Positions 25,996-34,085 of a stretch of DNA of 64,000 bases are shown here, one piece after another. The translations under genes were made by a program, and so were the position numbers. The notes below the pieces were generated by a model. It searched no databases, was not told the DNA's origin, and was given only the letters and a program-made list of their open reading frames with translations. Every line of letters begins with the position of its first letter. Positions within the stretch are counted from its first letter, which is position 1. Location: positions 124,001-188,000 of the forward strand of contig NZ_QUNO01000001.1 in NCBI RefSeq assembly GCF_003387475.1, given 5' to 3'. Source of the stretch: Kutzneria buriramensis. Its GTDB lineage: Bacteria; Actinomycetota; Actinomycetes; Mycobacteriales; Pseudonocardiaceae.

Positions 25996-26409
25996 TCAGG
26001 CCAGGTGCGGGCGCAGGGCCTCGACCAGGACGTCCCGCTTGGGCACGCCGCCGACGCGCAGCAGCTCCGCCCCGTTCGGGGCATAGGCGACCGTGGTGGG
26101 CGTGCGCAGCACCTTCAGTGAGCTGGCCACGTCCGGCAGGTCGGTCAGGTCGAGCTCACGGTGTTCGAGGCCGTCGGTGCGGGACGCCAGGTCGGACAGC
26201 AGCACGCGGGTGTGCCGGCACGGGGCGCAGAACGTGGTCGACAACTGCACCAGGGTGACCGGAGCCGACGGGTCGATCAGGTCCCTGACCTGCTCGGGAA
26301 GCTGCGCCGAGGGCTTGCTGCGCCGCACTCTGCCGTCCCGTCCGCGGAGCAGGAAGCCGAGCACGGTGGCGGCGACCAGCACCGCCAGCAACACCCACAG
26401 CCCGGTCAT
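25996..26409 (-). CDS. Membrane-anchored thioredoxin-like protein
   Basis: 137 aa. N-terminal transmembrane helix (residues 3-23) and a thioredoxin fold with active site TFCAPCRH (CxxC) near residue 61 and the cis-Pro segment RTPTTVAY. It lies where mycobacteria have Rv0816c. ATG overlaps the stop of the LmeA-like gene by 4 bp. Likely a cell-envelope thiol-disulfide protein; orientation of the domain is not certain. Confidence 0.88.
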   Translation of the reverse strand: MTGLWVLLAVLVAATVLGFLLRGRDGRVRRSKPSAQLPEQVRDLIDPSAPVTLVQLSTTFCAPCRHTRVLLSDLASRTDGLEHRELDLTDLPDVASSLKVLRTPTTVAYAPNGAELLRVGGVPKRDVLVEALRPHLA

Positions 26410-27263
26410 CCCAGCCCGCTCCTCCCGCTGCCCAACTGCACGTTCGTGGCCTTGCCGCTGACCGTGAACGCGTTGCTGTCCACGCCGACCTTGGTCGGCA
26501 CCACCGTGAAGGGCAGCGCCTTGCCCAGGTCGAGCTCGGTGGACAGCGCGGTGAACACGGCCTGCCGCACGCTGTCTGGCACCTTCAACGTCGTGACCCC
26601 GTCGACCAATTCCAGCCGGGTCGGCTGGACCTGGATCTTCGTGCCGGACAGGCCCAGCAGGCCGTAGGAGTTGATCTTCAGCGGCTGGCCGGCGACGGTG
26701 ATGGAGAACGACAGCCGCACGCCGACGCTGGTGTCGGTGTACGGGGCGGGCGTGGGCGTCGGGGTGGGCGTGGTGTCGTACAGCGTGTCCGGCGAGGTCG
26801 GGGTGATGGTGAGGTTGGACACGCCCAGGGCCTGGCCGACGTCGGTGGCGTTGAACGCCCGGTTCACGTCGGCGGCGCTGATCTTGACCTGGCCCTCGAC
26901 CTGGCTGATCAGCACCGAGTGGGCCGAGCCGGAGACCAGCTCGGACAGCGGCACCTTCACGTCGTAGAGGTCGGCCTTGACCTCCAGGTCGCGCAGCGTG
27001 TCGCCGATCGGGATGCCGTTGGCCTCGATCTCGATGTCCTGGTAGTCGCCGCGGGCGGCCTGGAGCATGAACGGGAAGCCGTGGATCGTGACCGACGGGT
27101 CGTCCGCCAGCTTGAGCTCGGTGCGCATCTTCTTGGACACCTGGTACTCCGCCGCGGCGGCGAACGTGAAGTCGGCCGCGACCAGCAGCGCGGCCAGCAC
27201 CAACAGCACCGCGACCAGGATCTTCCACCGGCGGCCGCGGCGCGGCCGGGTCGTGGTGGTCAT
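26406..27263 (-). CDS. DUF2993 envelope protein, LmeA-like
   Basis: 285 aa from ATG 27263 (GGGGAG upstream). Basic N-terminus, one hydrophobic signal/anchor (KILVAVLLVLAALLVAADF), then a lipid-binding DUF2993 domain (VTIHGFPFMLQAARGDYQDIEIEANGI). A Thr-Pro run (residues about 165-172) interrupts the domain. The Mycobacterium orthologue in the same context (Rv0817c, LmeA) is needed for lipomannan elongation. Translationally coupled to the thioredoxin gene. Confidence 0.85.
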   Translation of the reverse strand: MTTTTRPRRGRRWKILVAVLLVLAALLVAADFTFAAAAEYQVSKKMRTELKLADDPSVTIHGFPFMLQAARGDYQDIEIEANGIPIGDTLRDLEVKADLYDVKVPLSELVSGSAHSVLISQVEGQVKISAADVNRAFNATDVGQALGVSNLTITPTSPDTLYDTTPTPTPTPAPYTDTSVGVRLSFSITVAGQPLKINSYGLLGLSGTKIQVQPTRLELVDGVTTLKVPDSVRQAVFTALSTELDLGKALPFTVVPTKVGVDSNAFTVSGKATNVQLGSGRSGLG

Positions 27264-27440
27264 CGCCGACTCTCCCCACATTTGTAAATTCGTGTGACGC
27301 CCGTGTTTCGACCAGCCGGGGGACTGGTCACCCCGGGTATTCTCCCGGACATCCGCAGGCAACGGGGCCTGGCCACCGTACGCCGCTGTTCCCGCCCGCC
27401 GGTGGCCAGGCCGCGGCGCAGGAGAGGAGGCGGCTTGCCC

Positions 27441-28214
27441 ATGGGTGTCGATCTGCTGCTGTTGACGGGGGATCCCGACCCGTCGTCGGTGCTGCCCGCA
27501 CTCGCGCTGCTCCCGCACGTGGTGCGGCCGCTGGCCCCCGAGGTGTCCGCGCTGCTCGAGGCCGGCCCGCACGACGCCGTGCTGGTCGACGCCCGGGGAG
27601 ACCTGGCCGGCGCCCGCTCGCTGTGCCGGCTGCTGTCCAGCAGCGGCGTCGAGGTGCCGGTTGTGGCCATCGTCACGGAGGGCGGCCTGGTCGCCGTCAC
27701 GGCCGAGTGGGGCGTGGACGAGATCCTGCTGCCCACCGCCGGCCCGGCCGAGGTGGACGCCCGGCTGCGGCTGCTCGGCTCGCGGCGCGCCCCCGACCAG
27801 GGCGGCAACTCCGGCGCGATCCAGCTCGGCGAGCTGGTCATCGACGACGCGACCTACACGGCCCGGCTCCGGGGCCGGCCGCTCGAGCTCACGTACAAGG
27901 AGTTCGAGCTGCTCAAGTACCTCGCCCAGCACGCCGGCCGGGTGTTCACCCGGGCCCAGCTGCTCCAGGAGGTCTGGGGCTACGACTTCTTCGGCGGCAC
28001 CCGCACCGTGGACGTGCACGTGCGGCGGCTGCGGGCCAAGCTCGGCCCCGAGCACGAGGCGATGATCGGCACCGTGCGCAACGTGGGCTACAAGTTCGTC
28101 CGGCCGTCCCGGCCGGGCGCCCGCACCAGCAGCGGCAACGTCGGCAACGAGGCGCACGAGGCCTCCGATTCGGACTCCGACGCCTTTCGTGCGCTGGCCA
28201 AGCAGTTCCGCTGA
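27441..28214 (+). CDS. glnR: GlnR, OmpR-type orphan nitrogen regulator
   Basis: 257 aa from ATG 27441 (GGAGAGGAGG 10 bases upstream). A receiver-like domain lacking most phosphorylation residues (residues 1-110; [21 protein letters not shown]) is followed by a winged helix ([50 protein letters not shown]) nearly identical to the GlnR family. It controls ammonium assimilation genes. Next to mshD exactly as Rv0818/Rv0819. A Ser/Asp-rich tail of about 25 residues is extra. Confidence 0.93.
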   Translation: MGVDLLLLTGDPDPSSVLPALALLPHVVRPLAPEVSALLEAGPHDAVLVDARGDLAGARSLCRLLSSSGVEVPVVAIVTEGGLVAVTAEWGVDEILLPTAGPAEVDARLRLLGSRRAPDQGGNSGAIQLGELVIDDATYTARLRGRPLELTYKEFELLKYLAQHAGRVFTRAQLLQEVWGYDFFGGTRTVDVHVRRLRAKLGPEHEAMIGTVRNVGYKFVRPSRPGARTSSGNVGNEAHEASDSDSDAFRALAKQFR

Positions 28215-28218
28215 CCGC

Positions 28219-28224
28219 TAGCGT
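28219..28224 (+). promoter_or_regulatory. Possible leaderless -10 box TAGCGT of mshD
   Basis: TAGCGT ends 8 bases before GTG 28233, immediately after the glnR stop. Confidence 0.4.
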
Positions 28225-28232
28225 CGCTCTAC

Positions 28233-29114
28233 GTGGCAGAGCTGACTGGGCGGGACCGGCTGACCGCGGTCGAGGTGGACGAGGTCGCCGGCGTCTTCGA
28301 GGCGGCTCGCCTCGCCGACGAGCGCACCGGCGCGGGTGAGCTGCCGTCGTTCGTCGCCCGGCCCGGCACGCACGTGCTCGCCGAGGACAACGGGCGGCTG
28401 GTGGGCTACGCCCATCTCGACACCGACGGCGACTCGAACGGCCACCCGGTCGGCGAGGCCCTGGTGCACCCGGCCGCCCGCAACCGCGGCGTCGGCACGC
28501 AGCTCGTGCAGGAGCTGCTGCGGCTGGCCGGCGACCGCGAGCCGCGGCTGTGGTCGCACGGGAACCACCCGGCGGCGGCCGCCATCGCGGCCCGGCTGGG
28601 CCTGACCAAGGTGCGCGAGATGCGCCGGATGCGGTGGATGGCCGGCGACGTGCCGCAGCCGCAGCTGCGCGAGGGCGTGCGGATCCGGACGTTCGTTCCC
28701 GGACAGGACGAGGCGGCGGTCATCGCCGTCAACCACCGCGCCTTCTCCTGGCATCCCGAGCAGGGCGCGCTGACGGTCGAGGAGCTGCTCGCCACGGAGC
28801 GGGAGAGCTGGTTCGACCCGGCCGGTTTCTTCCTCGCCGTGGACGCCGCCGACCGGCTGCTCGGATTCCACTGGACGAAAATCCATCCGGGCCCGCCGGA
28901 GGCGATCGGCGAGGTCTATGTGGTCGGCGTCGACCCGGACGCCCAGGGCGGTGGCCTGGGCAAGGCGCTCACCGTTATCGGGATGGAGCACTTGCGCGCG
29001 GCGGGGCTACGCAGCGTGATGCTCTATGTCGAGTCCGACAACGCCCCGGCGGTGGCGGTCTACAGCAAGCTCGGCTTCACTGTGTGGGACGCTGACGTCC
29101 AATACGGACATTGA
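28233..29114 (+). CDS. mshD: Mycothiol synthase (two GNAT domains)
   Basis: 293 aa from GTG 28233. It acetylates Cys-GlcN-Ins with acetyl-CoA, the last step of mycothiol synthesis. Two GNAT folds: the N-terminal acetyl-CoA loop is RNRGVGTQL, the C-terminal one QGGGLGKALTVIG, with the conserved NHRAFSWHPEQG between. Mycothiol contains inositol, a loose link with the iol locus. Confidence 0.94.
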   Translation: MAELTGRDRLTAVEVDEVAGVFEAARLADERTGAGELPSFVARPGTHVLAEDNGRLVGYAHLDTDGDSNGHPVGEALVHPAARNRGVGTQLVQELLRLAGDREPRLWSHGNHPAAAAIAARLGLTKVREMRRMRWMAGDVPQPQLREGVRIRTFVPGQDEAAVIAVNHRAFSWHPEQGALTVEELLATERESWFDPAGFFLAVDAADRLLGFHWTKIHPGPPEAIGEVYVVGVDPDAQGGGLGKALTVIGMEHLRAAGLRSVMLYVESDNAPAVAVYSKLGFTVWDADVQYGH

Positions 29115-29154
29115 TTGCGCCGTTACGCTGCGCTGCGTCACGAACGTCAATCAA
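29111..29154 (+). terminator. Weak hairpin after mshD
   Basis: TTGATTG (29111) pairs with CAATCAA (29148), with a partial inner stem; overlaps the mshD stop codon. Confidence 0.3.
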
Positions 29155-29217
29155 CCGGGTCACGTTGGGGTCGCGATACCACCCCTACGGAGTAGTTGTC
29201 GTCACTTCGTGTGTCCT

Positions 29218-29245
29218 GTTCACCTTTCGTTCACCTAGTTACGGT
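29218..29245 (+). promoter_or_regulatory. PHO box and -10 of the pst operon
   Basis: Two adjacent 11-base direct repeats, GTTCACCTTTC (29218-29228) and GTTCACCTAGT (29229-29239), match the PhoP box of actinobacteria (GTTCA at the head of each unit). TACGGT (29240-29245) follows directly as -10, so the PHO box occupies the -35 position, as in PhoP-activated promoters. The 5' leader would be about 85 nt. Confidence 0.8.
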
Positions 29246-29338
29246 CTGACGTCCACCCTGGCTGCCTACGGTCGGCAGACGAGCGGCGGGACCCGTCGCG
29301 CTCGAAGTCGAGTCTCCAAACGGAGGATCCAGGTGAAC

Positions 29339-30460
29339 ATGAAGCGGCACGGCGTCGCGCTGGGCATCATGGCGGCAGGCGCCCTCCTGCTCACCGCCTG
29401 TGGCAGCGACAACAACAGCGGCGCGACGGGTGGCACCTCGAACACCACTTCCACGTCGGCGGCCCCCAAGGTCGACTGCTCCGGCAAGAAGACGCTGAAG
29501 GCCAGCGGCTCCACCGCGCAGAAGAACGCGATGGACCTGTTCGTCGCGGCCTACAACACCGCCTGTGACGGCGCGGACGTCAACTACACCGCCAACGGCT
29601 CGGGCGCGGGCGTCACCGACTTCACCGGCAAGGTGACCGACTTCGCCGGCTCCGACTCGGCGCTGAACCCGACGAAGGGCGAGCCGGACAAGGCCGCCGC
29701 CGCGTGCGGCAGCCCGGCCTGGGACCTGCCGGTCGTGTTCGGCCCGATCACCATCGTCTACAACCTCAAGGGCGTCTCCGACCTGGCCCTGGACGCCAGC
29801 ACCGCGGCCAAGATCTTCGACGGTGAGATCAAGACCTGGAACGACCCGGCGATCAAGGCGCTGAACCCGAGCGCCACGCTGCCGAGCACCGCCATCAACG
29901 TCGTGTACCGGTCCGACCAGTCCGGCACCACCGACAACTTCCAGCAGTACCTGACCAGCGCGGGCGGCTGGACCAAGGGCGCCGGCAAGACCTTCAACGG
30001 CGGCGTGGGCTCCGGCGCGTCCGGCAACCCGGCCGTGGCCACCTCGCTCGGCCAGACCGACGGCGGCATCGCCTACGTCGAGTGGTCCTTCGCGCAGAGC
30101 TCGAAGCTCAACATCGCCTCGATCGTCACCAGCAAGGGCGGCACCCCGGTCAAGGTCAGCGCGGACAGCGTCGGCAAGGCCATCTCCAGCGCCGCGTTCA
30201 AGAACCCGAGCGGAAACGACCTGTCGCTGGACCTGAGCTCGATCCACAAGACCACCGCGACGGGCGCCTACCCGCTGCTGCTGGCCACGTACGAGATCGT
30301 CTGCTCCAAGTACGCGGACGCCGCCACCGGCAAGGCCGTCAAGGCGTTCCTGACCACCGCGATCAACCAGGGCCAGGCGCAGCTCGCCACCAACGGCTAC
30401 GCCCCGCTGCCGGACTCGATCAAGGCCAAGCTGACCACCGCGATCGACGCCATCAGCTGA
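29339..30460 (+). CDS. pstS: Phosphate-binding lipoprotein
   Basis: 373 aa from ATG 29339 (GGAGGA 9 bases upstream). Signal peptide with lipobox LTAC, Ser/Thr linker, then the PstS fold: [39 protein letters not shown] and [12 protein letters not shown] bind phosphate. First gene of the pst operon; separated from pstC by a hairpin that likely keeps PstS in excess. Confidence 0.95.
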   Translation: MKRHGVALGIMAAGALLLTACGSDNNSGATGGTSNTTSTSAAPKVDCSGKKTLKASGSTAQKNAMDLFVAAYNTACDGADVNYTANGSGAGVTDFTGKVTDFAGSDSALNPTKGEPDKAAAACGSPAWDLPVVFGPITIVYNLKGVSDLALDASTAAKIFDGEIKTWNDPAIKALNPSATLPSTAINVVYRSDQSGTTDNFQQYLTSAGGWTKGAGKTFNGGVGSGASGNPAVATSLGQTDGGIAYVEWSFAQSSKLNIASIVTSKGGTPVKVSADSVGKAISSAAFKNPSGNDLSLDLSSIHKTTATGAYPLLLATYEIVCSKYADAATGKAVKAFLTTAINQGQAQLATNGYAPLPDSIKAKLTTAIDAIS

Positions 30461-30499
30461 CTGTCGTAACCCGATGAGCGACACCCGACCGACGCGCGT

Positions 30500-30541
30500 C
30501 CGCCCCGATCGTTCGCAGGAGACTGTGGACGATCGGGGCGG
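30500..30541 (+). terminator. Intercistronic hairpin between pstS and pstC
   Basis: Perfect 13-bp inverted repeat (CCGCCCCGATCGT at 30500-30512, complement at 30529-30541) with a 16-base loop. Placed for partial termination or mRNA 3'-end protection. Confidence 0.65.
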
Positions 30542-30548
30542 TAGCCGC

Positions 30549-31526
30549 ATGATTGGTGCCATGACCTCCGACAGCGGTCAACCAGGTGTCCGGACGGCGG
30601 CCGTGCGCCGCCCCGGCGACACGATCTTCCGCACGCTGACCACCGGCGCCGGCCTCGCGATCGTGATCGCGATCGCGCTGATCGGGCTCTTCCTGCTGAT
30701 CAAGGCCGTGCCCTCGCTGGCCGCTGACAAGGACAACTTCCTGATCAGCGCCAACTTCGTCACCACCGACCCGAACAACCTGATGTTCGGCATCCGAGAC
30801 CTGCTCATCGTGACGGTGCTGACCTCGCTGGTCGCGCTGGTCATCGCCATGCCGGTCTCGCTGGGCATCGCGCTGTTCCTCACCCAGTACGCGCCGCCCC
30901 GGCTCAGCCGGCCCTTCGCGTACATGGTCGACCTGCTGGCCGCGGTTCCGTCGATCGTCTACGGCCTGTGGGGCATCCTCGTGCTGGGCCCGGCCCTGGA
31001 GCCGTTCGAGATCTGGCTGAACTCCACGTTCGGCTGGTTCCCGCTGTTCGCCACCGGCAACATCCCGATCTCGGGCGCCGGCACGATCTTCACCGTGGGT
31101 GTGGTGCTCGCGGCGATGCTGCTGCCGATCATCACCTCGGTCACCCGCGAGGTCTTCCGCCAGACCCCGGTGATGCAGATCGAGGGCGCGCTGGCGCTCG
31201 GCGCCACCAAGTGGGAGGTCATCCGGACCACGGTGCTGCCCTTCGGTCGCAGCGGCTACATCGCGGCGTCGATGCTGGGCCTGGGCCGCGCGCTCGGCGA
31301 GACGGTCGCGGTGCTGCTGATCCTGCACTCCTCGCCCAAGCCGGCCAACTTCAGCCTCTTCGACGGCGGCTACACGTTCGCGTCCAAGATCGCCTCGGCC
31401 GCGTCCGAGTTCAGCCAGCCGCTGCCGACCGGGGCCTACATCTCGGCCGGCCTCGTGCTGTTCGTCCTGACCTTCGTGGTCAACGCGGTGGCCCGGTCCA
31501 TCGCGGGCGGGAAGGCGGCGAAATGA
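30549..31526 (+). CDS. pstC: Phosphate ABC transporter permease PstC
   Basis: 325 aa. Start placed at ATG 30549, after the hairpin, with GGGGCGG upstream; ATG 30561 is also possible and an earlier in-frame ATG (30474) would translate through the hairpin. Six membrane helices; the EAA-type loop is [25 protein letters not shown]. Forms the channel with PstA. Confidence 0.93.
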   Translation: MIGAMTSDSGQPGVRTAAVRRPGDTIFRTLTTGAGLAIVIAIALIGLFLLIKAVPSLAADKDNFLISANFVTTDPNNLMFGIRDLLIVTVLTSLVALVIAMPVSLGIALFLTQYAPPRLSRPFAYMVDLLAAVPSIVYGLWGILVLGPALEPFEIWLNSTFGWFPLFATGNIPISGAGTIFTVGVVLAAMLLPIITSVTREVFRQTPVMQIEGALALGATKWEVIRTTVLPFGRSGYIAASMLGLGRALGETVAVLLILHSSPKPANFSLFDGGYTFASKIASAASEFSQPLPTGAYISAGLVLFVLTFVVNAVARSIAGGKAAK

Positions 31527-32434
31527 CCACCACTGCGTCCACTCTGGACCGGCCGGCCACCCCGCCGGCGTTCCAGGCCGTGAGCGGCTCGCGCAAGATC
31601 AAGAACATGGTGGCGACCGTGCTGGTTGTGCTGGCGTTCCTGATCGCGCTGGTGCCGCTGGTGTGGCTGCTGATCAGCGTGATCGCGCGGGGCTACCAGG
31701 CCCTGCTGTCCAGCGACTGGTGGACCCACTCGCTCAAGGGTGTGCTGCCCAAGGAGTTCGCCGGCGGCGCGTACCACGCGATCATCGGCACGCTGCTGCA
31801 GACGATCGTGTGCGCGGTGATCGCGGTGCCGGTCGGCGTGCTGGCCGCGATCTACCTCGTGGAGTACGGCCGCGGCCGGCTGGCCCGGGTCACCACGTTC
31901 ATGGTCGACATCCTGTCCGGCGTGCCGTCGATCGTGGCCGCGCTGTTCATCTACGCGCTGTTCCTGAGCACGTTCGGCTTGGGCCAGAGCGCCTTCGCCG
32001 TGTCCATGGCGCTGGTGCTGCTGATGCTGCCGGTGGTCGTGCGGTCCACCGAGGAGATGCTGCGGCTGGTGCCGCAGGAGCTGCGCGAGGCCTCGTACGC
32101 GCTGGGCGTGCCCAAGTGGAAGACCATCGTGCGGATCGTGCTGCCGACGGCGCTGTCCGGTGTGGTCACCGGCGTGATGCTGGCGATGGCCAGGGTGATG
32201 GGTGAGACGGCGCCGGTGCTGGTGCTGGTCGGCTACTCGAAGTCGATCAACTTCAACATCTTCGACGGCAACATGACCTCGCTGCCGCTGCTGATCTACA
32301 GCGAGCTGAACAACCCCAACCCCGCGGGCCAGCTGCGGGTGTGGGGCGCGGCGCTCACCCTGATCATCCTGATCATGCTGTTCAACCTCGTGGCCGCCCT
32401 CGTGTCGCGGTTCTCGGCCATCAAGACGAAGTGA
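31523..32434 (+). CDS. pstA: Phosphate ABC transporter permease PstA
   Basis: 303 aa. ATG overlaps the pstC stop (ATGA). Six membrane helices; EAA loop [26 protein letters not shown]. The first helix is preceded by a 30-residue cytoplasmic leader. Partner of PstC. Confidence 0.94.
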   Translation: MTTTASTLDRPATPPAFQAVSGSRKIKNMVATVLVVLAFLIALVPLVWLLISVIARGYQALLSSDWWTHSLKGVLPKEFAGGAYHAIIGTLLQTIVCAVIAVPVGVLAAIYLVEYGRGRLARVTTFMVDILSGVPSIVAALFIYALFLSTFGLGQSAFAVSMALVLLMLPVVVRSTEEMLRLVPQELREASYALGVPKWKTIVRIVLPTALSGVVTGVMLAMARVMGETAPVLVLVGYSKSINFNIFDGNMTSLPLLIYSELNNPNPAGQLRVWGAALTLIILIMLFNLVAALVSRFSAIKTK

Positions 32435-32444
32435 GCTGAAGACA

Positions 32445-33221
32445 ATGGCCAAGCGGATCGACGTCAAGGACCTGAACATCTTCTACGGCAAGTTCCACGC
32501 CGTGGACCGGGTCACCCTCGCCGTGCCGCCGCGCAGCGTGACCGCGTTCATCGGGCCCTCGGGTTGCGGCAAGTCCACCGTGCTGCGGTCGCTGAACCGG
32601 ATGCACGAGGTCACCCCCGGCGCGCGGGTCGAGGGCAAGGTGCTGCTGGACGGCGAGGACATCTACGCCTCCGCCGTGGACCCGGTCGAGGTGCGCCGCA
32701 CCATCGGCATGGTCTTCCAGCGCCCCAACCCGTTCCCCACCATGTCCATCCGGGACAACGTGGTGGCGGGCCTGCGGCTGGGCGGCATGCGCAACAAGAA
32801 GCAGCTCGACGAGATCGCCGAGCGGTCGCTGCGCGGCGCGAACCTGTGGGCCGAGGTCTCCGACCGGCTGGACAAGCCCGGCGGCAGCCTCTCCGGCGGT
32901 CAGCAGCAGCGTCTGTGCATCGCGCGGGCCATCGCCGTGCAGCCCGACGTGCTGCTGATGGACGAGCCGTGCTCCGCGCTGGACCCGATCTCCACGCTGG
33001 CCATCGAGGACCTCATCGGCGAGCTGAAGAAGGACTACACGATCGTCATCGTCACCCACAACATGCAGCAGGCCGCCCGGGTGAGCGACCAGACGGCGTT
33101 CTTCAACCTGCACGGGGTCGGCCAGCCCGGCCGGCTGGTCGAGATCGACGACACCGAGAAGATCTTCTCCAACCCCGGTCAGCAGGCCACCGAGGACTAC
33201 ATCTCGGGCCGCTTCGGCTGA
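32445..33221 (+). CDS. pstB: Phosphate ABC transporter ATP-binding protein
   Basis: 258 aa. Walker [10 protein letters not shown], PstB-specific [19 protein letters not shown], signature LSGGQQQRL, Walker [13 protein letters not shown] and switch His in VTHNMQQA. Last gene of pstSCAB, followed by a bidirectional terminator. Confidence 0.96.
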   Translation: MAKRIDVKDLNIFYGKFHAVDRVTLAVPPRSVTAFIGPSGCGKSTVLRSLNRMHEVTPGARVEGKVLLDGEDIYASAVDPVEVRRTIGMVFQRPNPFPTMSIRDNVVAGLRLGGMRNKKQLDEIAERSLRGANLWAEVSDRLDKPGGSLSGGQQQRLCIARAIAVQPDVLLMDEPCSALDPISTLAIEDLIGELKKDYTIVIVTHNMQQAARVSDQTAFFNLHGVGQPGRLVEIDDTEKIFSNPGQQATEDYISGRFG

Positions 33222-33286
33222 TCGAGACCCGGTGCGGCGGCGGCCGGCGGCAGGGGTCGGCCGCGCGTCGCACCGTCCGAAAAGGA

Positions 33287-33320
33287 CAATGGGCTCGCCG
33301 GAATCTCGGCGAGCCCATTG
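33287..33320. terminator. Bidirectional terminator between pstB and phoU
   Basis: Perfect 14-bp stem (CAATGGGCTCGCCG at 33287-33300, complement at 33307-33320), 6-base loop, flanked by AAAA on the left and TTTT on the right. Confidence 0.92.
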
Positions 33321-33332
33321 CTTTTGTTGCTG

Positions 33333-34001
33333 CTAAAGGTCGTCGGTGCCGCTGGCGTAGCCGGGCATCCGGCCGGTGACGACGAAGACGGTCCGCTTGG
33401 CCACGGAGACGGCATGGTCGCCGAAGCGCTCGTAGAAGCGGCCGAGCAGGGTGATGTCCACGGCCGAGGGCACGCCGTGCCCCCAGTCCTTGTCCATGAT
33501 CACCGAGAACAGGTGCCGGTGCAGGTCGTCCATGGCGTCGTCCTCCTCGTCGAGGCGACGGGCCAGCTCCACGTCCTGCGTGCGGATCACCTCCTGCGCC
33601 TTGCGGGCCAGGTCGACGGCGATCCGGCCCATCTCGGCGAAGTAGCCGCGCACGTCCTCGGGCAGCACAGCGGCCGGGTGCCGGCGGCGCGCGGCCTTGG
33701 CCACGTGCAGTGCGAGATCACCCATCCGCTCCAGGCTTTCCGCCGCGTGGATGACGGACAGCACCGTGCGCAGGTCCGTCGCGACGGGGGCCTGCAGCGC
33801 CAGCAGCGAGTAGGCGTCCTCCTCGCACTTGGCCCGCGCGTCGTCGATCTTCGCGTCGTTGCCGATGACTCGCTCGGCGATGCCGAGATCGGCGTCCAGC
33901 AACGCCTTGGTGGCCTGCTCCATGGCGTCACCGACCATGCCGCACATGCTCGCCAGCTGGTCAGCGAGCTCGCCGAGCTGGTCGTGGTAAGCCTCACGCA
34001 T
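33333..34001 (-). CDS. phoU: Phosphate signalling protein PhoU
   Basis: 222 aa, all helical, with two PhoU repeats (e.g. [27 protein letters not shown] and the second [21 protein letters not shown]), metal-binding Asp/Glu motifs in each. Represses Pho signalling when phosphate is plentiful. ATG 34001 is 7 bases after a TAGGGT box (leaderless). Convergent with pstB, as Rv0820/Rv0821c. Confidence 0.94.
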   Translation of the reverse strand: MREAYHDQLGELADQLASMCGMVGDAMEQATKALLDADLGIAERVIGNDAKIDDARAKCEEDAYSLLALQAPVATDLRTVLSVIHAAESLERMGDLALHVAKAARRRHPAAVLPEDVRGYFAEMGRIAVDLARKAQEVIRTQDVELARRLDEEDDAMDDLHRHLFSVIMDKDWGHGVPSAVDITLLGRFYERFGDHAVSVAKRTVFVVTGRMPGYASGTDDL

Positions 34002-34008
34002 GGCTCAC

Positions 34009-34014
34009 ACCCTA
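34009..34014 (-). promoter_or_regulatory. Leaderless -10 box TAGGGT of phoU
   Basis: Minus-strand TAGGGT, 7 bases before ATG 34001. Confidence 0.5.
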
Positions 34015-34085
34015 CGTCGTGGGGATCGCGCCGATGGCATCGCCGAGTGAACCCGACGTGAACCACGGGCGACGAAAGGGCATCG

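Noticed and set aside
26740-26780. Short GGGCGTGGGCGTCG-type repeat as a regulatory element
   Set aside because: It encodes the Thr-Pro run of the LmeA-like protein and is explained by coding.
29207-29217. A third PHO-box unit upstream of the two perfect ones
   Set aside because: The 11-mer in register (TCGTGTGTCCT) does not match GTTCA.
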